Part shown: in pieces, positions 23,624-30,193 of the stretch
Position numbering within the stretch: position 1 is the stretch's first letter
Layout of the letters: every line of letters starts with the position of its first letter
Assembly: GCA_030593065.1 (NCBI GenBank)
Contig: JAUVHV010000016.1
Location: forward strand, 1-33,260
Direction of reading: 5' to 3'
From: Candidatus Omnitrophota bacterium
Lineage (GTDB): Bacteria > Omnitrophota > Gorgyraeia > JABMRG01
DNA: 33,260 bases
Made by a program: the position numbers and the translations under genes
Notes under the pieces: generated by a model
The model's input: only the letters and a program-made list of their open reading frames with translations
Told to the model about the DNA's origin: nothing
Database searches by the model: none

Positions 23624-23675
23624 ACATAAGAAGCCAATCCAGCGGGCTGTTACTTGCGCCATTTTCGCGTTATAG
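23624..23675 (+). other. attC-like site (second, degenerate)
   Basis: AATCCAGC (23636-23643) repeats the L'' of the first site exactly, at the same distance from a CATAAG core (23625-23630). R' GTTATAG (23669-23675) follows CGC. The L' arm (about 23657-23668, CGCCATTTTCGC) is close to the expected CGCTGATTTTCGC but lacks a base and carries a change, and R'' is poorly complementary to R'. The site may be decayed or a variant. Confidence 0.5.
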
Positions 23676-23723
23676 GCACCAGCAGGTAAGTTTGAATGTT
23701 AGCTTAATATAAACAAAAATTTA

Positions 23724-24488
23724 ATGGTTAATAATCCTTCTTTCTTTTATAAATTCTACTCAATCAATAGTAAAAATGAAATTTCTATTAAAAGGATTCT
23801 TACGCATAATGAATTATATTTTCCCTCTCCAAAACATTTCAATGATCCATTTGATTCAAAAAACCCATTATCATACGATGGGGATATAGTTGAGTGGAAA
23901 AAATACTTTAGAAAGCAAATCGATAAATATATCCCTAATTTAACTGCTGAACAAAAACAAACGAAAATTAAAGAATTAGCCCAGAAAGCTCAAAATAATT
24001 CAATCTTTGATAATTTTCCTAACTCGCATATGGATGAAATAGGTGTTTTTTGCATGACTGAAAAAAAAGATAATATTTTAATGTGGTCACATTACGCTGA
24101 TGGCCACAAAGGCATTTGTTTAGAATTCCAACCAATTCCTACTAGCCCTTTTTTCGTAATAGCCCAAGAAATGAATTACGAATACAAATATTCTAAGCCA
24201 AATATGTTAAGAAGTACCAAGGACGAGAAAATGCTAGCAGTGCTACTAACCAAATCAAAGGATTGGGAATATGAAAAAGAGTGGAGAATAATTAATCACG
24301 ATAATGGACCAGGAATATATAAGTTTCCTACAGAATTACTGACAGGAGTAATCCTAGGATGTTCTATAGTAGAAAAGTTTAAGAATTTAATAATAAATTT
24401 AGCATTATCTCGAAATCCTAAGCCAAAAATATATCAAGCAAAAAAGAAAAAAGATGATTTTGGATTAGATATAATTGAAGTAAAATGA
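23724..24488 (+). CDS. DUF2971 family protein
   Basis: The 254-residue protein fits DUF2971. YKFYSIN near the start, LYFPSPKHFNDPFDS (about 31-45), IGVFCMTEKKDNILMWSHYADGHKGICLEF (about 106-135) and the W-x-Y-E-K-E-W-R motif (about 182-190) are the family blocks. Function is not established; members are common in mobile islands and defence-rich regions and have been seen in integron cassettes. It has no signal peptide or membrane segment. No clear ribosome binding site precedes ATG 23724. It follows the second cassette boundary by 54 nt and shares the AT-rich codon use of the cassette genes. No attC is seen after it. Confidence 0.85.
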   Translation: MVNNPSFFYKFYSINSKNEISIKRILTHNELYFPSPKHFNDPFDSKNPLSYDGDIVEWKKYFRKQIDKYIPNLTAEQKQTKIKELAQKAQNNSIFDNFPNSHMDEIGVFCMTEKKDNILMWSHYADGHKGICLEFQPIPTSPFFVIAQEMNYEYKYSKPNMLRSTKDEKMLAVLLTKSKDWEYEKEWRIINHDNGPGIYKFPTELLTGVILGCSIVEKFKNLIINLALSRNPKPKIYQAKKKKDDFGLDIIEVK

Positions 24489-24527
24489 AGTTATTAGACA
24501 GGTAATGCAGAAAAACAAAAATTTAAC

Positions 24528-24556
24528 TTGACTTTACGTACGTTATATGGTACGTT
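24528..24556 (+). promoter_or_regulatory. Toxin-antitoxin promoter with direct-repeat operator
   Basis: TTGACT (24528-24533) is followed after 17 nt by TACGTT (24551-24556). GTACGTT occurs twice, at 24538-24544 and 24550-24556, 12 bp apart; the second copy covers the -10. This is the usual design of autorepressed YefM/Phd antitoxin operators. Confidence 0.6.
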
Positions 24557-24575
24557 TTAAGTGGAGGTGATTAGA

Positions 24576-24818
24576 ATGACAACGCTTACAGCAAGCGAAG
24601 CAAGAGTTAAATTGTATAAATTATTGGATATAACCGCGGCATCTCATGAACCCATACAGATTACAGGCAAAAGGCATAATGCCATTTTGATGGCTGAAGA
24701 AGATTGGCGCGCGATAAAAGAGACATTATACCTTCTTTCAATTCCCGGGATGCGAGAGTCTGTTCAAAAAGGCCTAAAAACCCCTATTAAGAAGTGTGAT
24801 AAAAAATTGAAATGGTAA
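24576..24818 (+). CDS. YefM/Phd-family antitoxin
   Basis: The 80-residue protein (ATG 24576, behind GGAGGTGA; an in-frame GTG at 24561 is an unlikely start) begins MTTLTASEARVKLYKLLD, the DNA-binding Phd/YefM start, then has EPIQITGKRHNAILMAEEDWRAIKETLYLL. The C-terminal basic segment should wrap the toxin. It overlaps the toxin gene by seven bases. As an antitoxin it would neutralise the endoribonuclease next to it and repress their shared promoter through the GTACGTT repeats. Confidence 0.9.
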   Translation: MTTLTASEARVKLYKLLDITAASHEPIQITGKRHNAILMAEEDWRAIKETLYLLSIPGMRESVQKGLKTPIKKCDKKLKW

Positions 24819-25078
24819 ACTGGAAACTTGTCTATACAAAGCAAGCGCAGAAAGACGCGAAGAAACTCTCTGCCGCAAAATTACGTTCAAAGGCAGAATT
24901 TATACTCGAAATATTAGAAAAGGATCCATTTCAAACCCCGCCGCCTTTTGAAAAGTTAGCAGGTGATTTAAGCGGTGCCTATTCTCGCAGAATAAATATT
25001 CAACATCGGCTTGTTTATCAAGTGGTAAAACGATACAAAACAATAAAAATTATCCGAATGTGGACACATTACGAATAG
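24812..25078 (+). CDS. YoeB/Txe-family ribosome-dependent mRNA interferase toxin
   Basis: The 88-residue protein shows the RelE/YoeB fold: KLVYTKQAQKDAKKL, DPFQTPPPFEKLAGDLSGAYSRRINIQHRLVYQV and the terminal MWTHYE. The catalytic set of YoeB (Glu, Arg, His, Tyr) corresponds here to E53, R64/R71 and the H-Y near the C-terminus. Such toxins cut mRNA in the ribosomal A site. The pairing with a YefM antitoxin is canonical. The pair sits at the right edge of the accessory island and could help retain it. Confidence 0.9.
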   Translation: MVNWKLVYTKQAQKDAKKLSAAKLRSKAEFILEILEKDPFQTPPPFEKLAGDLSGAYSRRINIQHRLVYQVVKRYKTIKIIRMWTHYE

Positions 25079-25112
25079 AATAATTAAAATAAAAAATAGG
25101 CATTAAATTTGC

Positions 25113-25141
25113 GTGACAAGCATAAGACTTTTTAGTATAAT
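25113..25141 (+). promoter_or_regulatory. Promoter of the lipoyl-domain/alaC/lipid/btu operon
   Basis: GTGACA (25113-25118) and a perfect TATAAT (25136-25141) are separated by 17 nt, followed by AAAGGAG before the ATG at 25170. No other promoter-like site is apparent before 32792, so all ten genes may share it. Confidence 0.75.
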
Positions 25142-25169
25142 AGTAACACTTTATATAAAGGAGAATTAG

Positions 25170-25406
25170 ATGATAGAGGTAAAACTGCCAACACTGGCAG
25201 AGGGTGTTGAAGAAGCAGTGGTGTCATTTTGGCATAAGGACGCGGGCGAAGATGTCAAAAAAGGCGATGACTTAGTTGAGATGCTCACGGATAAGGCTAC
25301 ATTCAATGTTCCTTCACCTGTCTCAGGTAAGCTTAATAAGGCTTTGGTTGAAGAGGGAGAAGAAGTCAGGGTTGGCGGCATTATAGCTGAGATCGAGGAG
25401 GCATAG
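25170..25406 (+). CDS. Free-standing lipoyl-domain protein
   Basis: The 78-residue protein is a complete lipoyl/biotinyl-type domain and nothing else. The modified lysine is K42 in MLTDKATFNV. The sequence GVEEAVVSFWHKDAGEDVKKGD and SPVSGKLNKALVEEGEEVRVGG matches E2 lipoyl domains of 2-oxoacid dehydrogenases rather than biotin carriers (which have MKM). The frame closes cleanly and the next gene starts seven bases later, so it does not look like a truncated E2. LipB and Lpd, encoded just upstream of the island, could load and reoxidise it. Its client enzyme is not in the window. Confidence 0.9.
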   Translation: MIEVKLPTLAEGVEEAVVSFWHKDAGEDVKKGDDLVEMLTDKATFNVPSPVSGKLNKALVEEGEEVRVGGIIAEIEEA

Positions 25407-25413
25407 GCAGGAT

Positions 25414-26604
25414 ATGTCTATTCATGAAGCAGATAGGATGCGCAGGCTTCCGCTCTACCTGTTTACAATTATTGATGATCTTAAGGCAAAGGCTGTAGCA
25501 AGGGGGGTAGATGTCATAGACCTTGGTATGGGTAGCCCCGATCTGCCTACACCTAAACATATTGTAGATGAGTTGTGTAAGCAAGTACGTATTACCGAGC
25601 ATCAGAGATATTCGCGTCCAGGTGGTGAGCCTGAAAAGATTCTCCGGTGCGCTATAGCAGAGTGGTATAAGAAGAAGTTCAATGTTGATCTCAATCCTGA
25701 TAATGAGGTGCTCCCTCTTATCGGTTCAAAAGAGGGTGTAGCGCACTTATCTTTGACATTTTTAAATAATGATGATATAGCATTAGTACCAAATCCTGCT
25801 TACCCGGTACATTTTAATGGTGTGATAATGGCAGGCGGCATACTTTATAATATACCTATGACAGATAAGGAAAAGTTTAAACCTGATCTGAAAGCTTTAA
25901 GCCCTGAGCTTATACGCAAGGCAAAACTCCTCTTTATAAGTTATCCTCATAATCCCACAACCGCGATAGCTGATAAGGAATTTTTTAAAGAGATTATAGC
26001 CTGGGCTAAGGATAAGCCGAATCTTATTATAGCGCATGATCTTGCCTATTCTGACATTGTTTTTGATGGTTTTCGCGCTCCAAGTATATTAGAGATTGAG
26101 GGGGCAAGGGATCTTAATATTATAGAGTTTCATACATTGTCTAAGTCATACAATATGGCTGGTTGGAGAATAGGCCTTGCTGTAGGGAATAAGGATATAC
26201 TTGCTTCTTTGGCAAAGGCAAAAAGTTATATCGATTTCGGCATATTCAGGGCTATACAGCTTGCCGCCGCAAAAGCGCTTACCGGCCCGCAGGATTGCGT
26301 AAAAGAGCTGGTAGCAATCTACAAAAAGAGAAGAGACTTGTTTGTCGATGGCTTAAATAGCATAGGCTGGCATGTAGAAAAGCCAAAGGCAACCTTTTAT
26401 ATATGGGCATGTATTCCTGAGAAATTCAGTTCTCTTACATCGATGGAATTCGCGTCTCTGCTTATTGAAAAGGCGGGAGTAGCCGTTGCTCCCGGTACAG
26501 GCTTTGGTGAATATGGTGAAGGCTATGTGCGTTTTGCCCTCGTAGATAACGAGAAACGCCTTCAGATGGCAATTGAGCGCATGGGTAAACTTTTTAACAG
26601 ATAA
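25414..26604 (+). CDS. alaC: AlaC-like pyridoxal-phosphate aminotransferase
   Basis: The 396-residue enzyme resembles AlaC (glutamate-pyruvate aminotransferase) and the related LL-diaminopimelate aminotransferases. The RRLPLYLFTIIDDLK start, the GSKEGVAHL block, VPNPAYPVH, YPHNPTTA and the PLP lysine K244 in TLSKSYNMAGWRIG are all AlaC-style. The C-terminal KATFYIWACIPEKF and FGEYGEGYVRFAL agree. It starts seven bases after the lipoyl gene, so both are co-translated or co-transcribed. DapL-type activity is the main alternative. The second class I aminotransferase (16136) belongs to a different branch. Confidence 0.85.
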   Translation: MSIHEADRMRRLPLYLFTIIDDLKAKAVARGVDVIDLGMGSPDLPTPKHIVDELCKQVRITEHQRYSRPGGEPEKILRCAIAEWYKKKFNVDLNPDNEVLPLIGSKEGVAHLSLTFLNNDDIALVPNPAYPVHFNGVIMAGGILYNIPMTDKEKFKPDLKALSPELIRKAKLLFISYPHNPTTAIADKEFFKEIIAWAKDKPNLIIAHDLAYSDIVFDGFRAPSILEIEGARDLNIIEFHTLSKSYNMAGWRIGLAVGNKDILASLAKAKSYIDFGIFRAIQLAAAKALTGPQDCVKELVAIYKKRRDLFVDGLNSIGWHVEKPKATFYIWACIPEKFSSLTSMEFASLLIEKAGVAVAPGTGFGEYGEGYVRFALVDNEKRLQMAIERMGKLFNR

Positions 26605-26610
26605 GACTAA

Positions 26611-27729
26611 ATGCAAAAACCAAAGAGGGTTCTTCTTCTTTATATATCCGTTCTTTCCGGACATCATCGTGCGGCAATGGCGATTGAAAAAGCATTGCTG
26701 AGCCTCAATCCTGAGACTCAGGTTTTCAGTATAAACTCTTTTCATTACACTAATCCGATACTTGAAAAGGTGATAAATCGTACCTATAATGGAATCATAA
26801 AAAGAACCCCTGAAGTATGGGAATATCTTTATGATAATCCGAAGGTTGTTAAGAATACCCAGGCTTTAAAAGAGATGATGCACAGGTACAACAGTACCAA
26901 GATGAAGGCGCTGATTGCGGATTTCAAACCCGATATCGTTGTCTGCACTCAGGCTTTTCCGTGCGGTTTAATCGCGGATTATAAGGTAACATTTGCCCCC
27001 AACCTTTCTCTTGTGGGCGTTCTTACGGATTTTTACCCCCATTCTTATTGGGTCTATGAAGCTGTTGATAAATATATAGTCGCGTCTAACGACGCGAAGG
27101 CCAGGCTGCTTGCCAATGGTATATTAGAAGATAAGATCCATGTTTTTGGCATCCCTATTGATACAAGATTTGAAAAAACTCATAATAAGAGAGCGATATG
27201 CAGAAAGATGGGGCTCGATAGTCATAAAAAAACAGTACTTATTATGGGTGGAAGCGGTGGGCTTGGCCCAATAAAAAAAGTGGTCGCTGCGCTTGACAAA
27301 ATAAACCTGGATATACAGATTATCATTGTCGCGGGAACAAATGACAGGCTCGTTACCTATTTTAAAAAGCGTATGCAGCGATTTAGCAAAAAGATTACAG
27401 CTATAGGCTATGCTCATAATATCGATGAGCTTATGGAGATATCAGATATAATTGTTACCAAACCTGGTGGGCTTACTGTCTCTGAAGCTCTCGCAAAGAG
27501 CACCCCTATAATGATTATAAATCCTATACCAGGCCAGGAATCAAAGAATACGGAATTTCTTCTTAAGGAAGGTGCCGCTGTCAAGGCTGTCAATGAAGCT
27601 GAGGCAGCTATTTTAGTAGAGAGTCTATGCAGGGCGCCGGTAAAACTTGAGGCGATGAAACAGGCATCAACAAGGATTGGCAGGTCTGATTCAGCTATCA
27701 ATATCGCGAAAATGCTTCTGGAGTTATAG
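26611..27729 (+). CDS. MGDG-synthase/UgtP-family glycosyltransferase
   Basis: The 372-residue protein has the N-terminal MGDG_synth layout: VLLLYISVLSGHHRAAMAIEKAL near the start, the FKPDIVVCTQAFP segment, and VGVLTDFYPHSYWV. A GT28-type C-terminal half follows, with the LIMGGSGGLG loop (about 210-220) and the nucleotide-sugar motif TKPGGLTVSEALAKSTPMII-like. Members transfer galactose or glucose from UDP-sugars to diacylglycerol at the membrane. It is three bases from an LpxL-like acyltransferase gene and shares its operon with a GT2 gene, suggesting glycolipid or envelope lipid synthesis. The exact donor and acceptor are unknown. Confidence 0.85.
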   Translation: MQKPKRVLLLYISVLSGHHRAAMAIEKALLSLNPETQVFSINSFHYTNPILEKVINRTYNGIIKRTPEVWEYLYDNPKVVKNTQALKEMMHRYNSTKMKALIADFKPDIVVCTQAFPCGLIADYKVTFAPNLSLVGVLTDFYPHSYWVYEAVDKYIVASNDAKARLLANGILEDKIHVFGIPIDTRFEKTHNKRAICRKMGLDSHKKTVLIMGGSGGLGPIKKVVAALDKINLDIQIIIVAGTNDRLVTYFKKRMQRFSKKITAIGYAHNIDELMEISDIIVTKPGGLTVSEALAKSTPIMIINPIPGQESKNTEFLLKEGAAVKAVNEAEAAILVESLCRAPVKLEAMKQASTRIGRSDSAINIAKMLLEL

Positions 27730-27731
27730 AT

Positions 27732-28607
27732 ATGCTTTTTGTTTTATACAGGATAGGAATATTTATCGCGTTAAACACGCCTTTAAAGGCAGGGTATAAG
27801 ATCGCCGGGCTTGTCTCAAGCCTCTATATGTTCTTCTCCCCGAAAAACAGAGAGGCGCTTAAAGACAATCTTAAAGAGCTTTTTCCCGGTTATAAAGATA
27901 ACCATTTAAATAGTATCTCATCAAAAATATATATCAATTTCGGTAAATACCTTGTAGATTTTTTTAGATTTTCTTTAATTGACGCGGATTATATAAAAAG
28001 ATACGTAAAAATAGAAGGTAAGCATTACCTGGATGAAGTACTTAAGCTGAAAAAGGGCGCAATCCTTACATCAGCCCATATAGGCAACTGGGAATTAGGC
28101 GGGGTAGTGCTGGCCGCGTTAGGTTTTCCTCTTAGTGTTGTTGCGCTTATTCATAAAGATGATAATGTAAACCAGTTTTTTACAGAGCAGAGAGAGGCAA
28201 AGGGGATAGGGGTAATCCCTATAGGTATATCGGTAAGAAGGTGTTTTAAGATTCTGGCAAATAATGAGATGATCGCTTTAGTAAGTGATAGAGACTATTT
28301 CAATAATGGGCTGGAGGTAGAGTTTTTCGGGAAGAAGACAAATATACCAAAGGGCCCGGCACTTTTTAGCAGGAGATGCAGCGCGCCGATAGTACCGGTT
28401 TTTATGCTGCGTAATGAAGATGATACTTTTACCCTTAAAATACTAGAACCTATTATGCCTGTTCGGACAAAGAACGAGCATGAGGATTTGATATGCCTAA
28501 CAAGGAAAACAGTAAAAGCAATTGAAAACGTTGTAAAAAAATACCCTGAGCAATGGTTTGTCTTTAGGCGATTTTGGAAAAAAATGGGCCAGGAAAAGGA
28601 AAAATAA
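27732..28607 (+). CDS. LpxL/HtrB-like lysophospholipid/lipid A acyltransferase
   Basis: The 291-residue protein belongs to the LpxL/MsbB family, which adds secondary acyl chains to lipid A or similar lipids at the inner membrane. The catalytic HX4E motif is H116-E121 in SAHIGNWELGG. The later DRDYFNNGLEVEFFGKKTNIPKGPA block and the SRR motif are conserved. The N-terminus is hydrophobic. The stop TAA shares its last base with the ATG of the next gene. The neighbouring MGDG-type glycosyltransferase raises the alternative that it acylates a glycolipid other than lipid A. Confidence 0.88.
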   Translation: MLFVLYRIGIFIALNTPLKAGYKIAGLVSSLYMFFSPKNREALKDNLKELFPGYKDNHLNSISSKIYINFGKYLVDFFRFSLIDADYIKRYVKIEGKHYLDEVLKLKKGAILTSAHIGNWELGGVVLAALGFPLSVVALIHKDDNVNQFFTEQREAKGIGVIPIGISVRRCFKILANNEMIALVSDRDYFNNGLEVEFFGKKTNIPKGPALFSRRCSAPIVPVFMLRNEDDTFTLKILEPIMPVRTKNEHEDLICLTRKTVKAIENVVKKYPEQWFVFRRFWKKMGQEKEK

Positions 28608-29272
28608 TGAATACCTGTGTAGTAATCCCTGCCTTTAATGAAGCGGAAAATATATTAAAAGTTATAAGTGGTGTTAAGGCGCTCGATATCGATGTGATTG
28701 TTGTTAATGACGGTTCATTGGATGAAACCTCTTTGATGGCGGAAAAAGGCGGAGCCCATATTATACATCATAGTAAAAGATGCGGCAAGGGGCTTTCATT
28801 GAGAAGAGGTTTTGATTACGCGATTAAGAACGGTTATAATATTATAATCAGCATGGATGCTGATGGCCAGCATGATCCAGCGGATATACCACATTTTCTG
28901 GATAAGATTAAGGGTAAAGAATTCTGTGTAGTCGTTGGTAACAGGATGGATAACCCAAAAGATATGCCGCTTATACGGATTATCACTAATAAGCTCATGT
29001 CCTCCGTGATATCAGCGGTCTGCCGCCAGAATATTCCGGATACCCAATGCGGTTACAGGCTTTTTACCAGGGATGCGATATCAGGAATAGATATAAAGGC
29101 CAATAAGTTTGAGGTGGATTCTGAGCTTCTGGTAAAGCTGGCCAGGAACGGTTTTAAGATAGAATCGGTCTCTATAAGATCGATATACGGTAAAGAGAAG
29201 AGTAAGATAAGGCCGATTCGCGACACTTTTCGCTTTATGCGTTTTTTAACAAGAATATTGATTGAGAAATAG
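28607..29272 (+). CDS. Family 2 glycosyltransferase, DPM1/polyprenyl-phosphate type
   Basis: The 221-residue protein has the GT2 fold: VVIPAFNEAENILKVI, VIVVNDGSLDETS, SKRCGKGLSLRRGFDYAI and the DxD-like MDADGQHDP. The short length without membrane segments matches dolichyl/undecaprenyl-phosphate sugar synthases. I choose ATG 28607, which overlaps the previous stop by one base and follows AGGAAAAGG. A longer reading from 28574 adds 11 residues out of an overlapping frame. The sugar and lipid acceptor cannot be told from sequence. Confidence 0.87.
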   Translation: MNTCVVIPAFNEAENILKVISGVKALDIDVIVVNDGSLDETSLMAEKGGAHIIHHSKRCGKGLSLRRGFDYAIKNGYNIIISMDADGQHDPADIPHFLDKIKGKEFCVVVGNRMDNPKDMPLIRIITNKLMSSVISAVCRQNIPDTQCGYRLFTRDAISGIDIKANKFEVDSELLVKLARNGFKIESVSIRSIYGKEKSKIRPIRDTFRFMRFLTRILIEK

Positions 29273-29289
29273 AGCGGAGAGATAAACCT

Positions 29290-29796
29290 ATGATACAAGC
29301 TATTTTAACAAACCTCTCTTTTTTACCAAAAGAGCTCGTAATTACTATTATAGCGGCATTGCCCATACTTGAGCTGAGAGGAGCTATCCCAATAGGCCTT
29401 ACGATGGGGCTTGAAATAAAGAGAGTGATATTTTTCTCGATTATCGGTAATCTTATTCCTGTTATACCTATACTATTTTTGCTGGAGCCTGTCTCAGCAT
29501 ACCTTAGAAGGTTTTGGCTGTTTAAGAAGTTTTTTGATTGGTTATTTGAGCGTACCAGAAGAAGATCGGATCTTATTGAAAAATATGAGTTTTTAGGCCT
29601 TATACTCTTTGTGGCAATACCGCTTCCTATAACAGGGGCATGGACGGGTTGTGTTGCCGCGACGTTGTTTAAAATGCGCCTAAGATACGCTTTATTAGCA
29701 ATTGCTTTGGGTGTCTTTATAGCCGCGGCTATAGTTACCGCGGTATCTCTTGCGGGAAAAGGTATTTTCTACCATGTCTTCATACCTCATTATTGA
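29290..29796 (+). CDS. COG2426-type small membrane protein
   Basis: The 168-residue protein matches the family labelled putative small multidrug export protein (COG2426); actual transport is not established. PILELRGAIPIGLTMG near the N-terminus and PLPITGAWTGCVAATLFKM in the middle are the family marks. Four or five hydrophobic helices are visible (about 13-35, 44-66, 100-122, 131-156), with a basic loop between. The Shine-Dalgarno is a GGAGAG just before ATG 29290. Its end overlaps the next gene by 23 bases. Confidence 0.85.
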   Translation: MIQAILTNLSFLPKELVITIIAALPILELRGAIPIGLTMGLEIKRVIFFSIIGNLIPVIPILFLLEPVSAYLRRFWLFKKFFDWLFERTRRRSDLIEKYEFLGLILFVAIPLPITGAWTGCVAATLFKMRLRYALLAIALGVFIAAAIVTAVSLAGKGIFYHVFIPHY

Positions 29797-30193
29797 CGGA
29801 TACAATCTGATCTATAAGATCCCCCCTCTTCTAAAAGCCAGCCAGAAAAGTATCGATTTTGCCCGTGATAAACTTCTTAACATGGTAGAGGCCTATTGCG
29901 ATTATTATAGTACAGAAGGAATTATTGTCTATGATGGTAACCAGAATAGACGCACCATAGAGGAGGGTAATCCTATGGTCATATTCGCAAAGTCCGGCGA
30001 AGATGCTGACGCTGTTATAGAAGGGATTGTCTACAAGCTTAATGATAAAGCCCTGGCAAGGGTTGTCACGGATGACAGGGTTATAACCAATATGGTTACC
30101 GGCATGGGGGCCTTTACAATGAGCGCGCTGTTATTTGAAACTGAGGCCAGGCACGCCATTGAATCAATCCGGGAAAGCATAAATGACGAATAG
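29774..30193 (+). CDS. YacP-like NYN-domain ribonuclease
   Basis: The 139-residue protein has the NYN (PIN-like) start YLIIDGYNLI with the catalytic aspartate D8, and later VYDGNQ, AKSGEDADAVIE and VVTDDRVI acidic motifs. This is the YacP/Rae1 family (DUF901), RNases that act on ribosome-associated mRNA in Bacillus; here the role is inferred only. I choose ATG 29774 rather than TTG 29750, because MSSYLIIDGYN agrees with the family start. btuF overlaps its end by 11 bases. Confidence 0.85.
   Translation: MSSYLIIDGYNLIYKIPPLLKASQKSIDFARDKLLNMVEAYCDYYSTEGIIVYDGNQNRRTIEEGNPMVIFAKSGEDADAVIEGIVYKLNDKALARVVTDDRVITNMVTGMGAFTMSALLFETEARHAIESIRESINDE

Larger units (their letters stand above)
22321..23675 (+). 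mobile_element. Integron-type gene-cassette cluster, no integrase in window
   Basis: Two successive units each hold one or two short AT-rich genes followed by an attC-like site. The first is 22321-23010 (one gene, convincing attC). The second is 23011-23669 (two genes, degenerate attC). All three presumed crossover points read G|TTAT (22320, 23010, 23669), as expected for cassette boundaries. The DUF2971 gene after 23669 would be a third cassette with no recognisable attC. No tyrosine integrase gene is present, so this would be an attC cluster lacking an integrase (CALIN) or the tail of a larger array. Recognition is from site structure and gene style; no profile search was possible. Confidence 0.65.

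Noticed and set aside
24481-24560. attC for the DUF2971 cassette
   Set aside because: TTTAAC...GTTATA spacing is only about 30 nt, has no L'/L'' arms, and is better explained as the toxin-antitoxin promoter.
25170-25413. Frameshifted or truncated full-length E2 acyltransferase
   Set aside because: The sequence after the stop is immediately the aminotransferase gene in a clean frame, with no remnant of a peripheral-subunit-binding or catalytic E2 domain.
28574-28606. Longer N-terminus for the GT2 glycosyltransferase
   Set aside because: The extra 11 residues overlap the acyltransferase C-terminus in another frame; ATG 28607 has the better ribosome binding site and family-like start.
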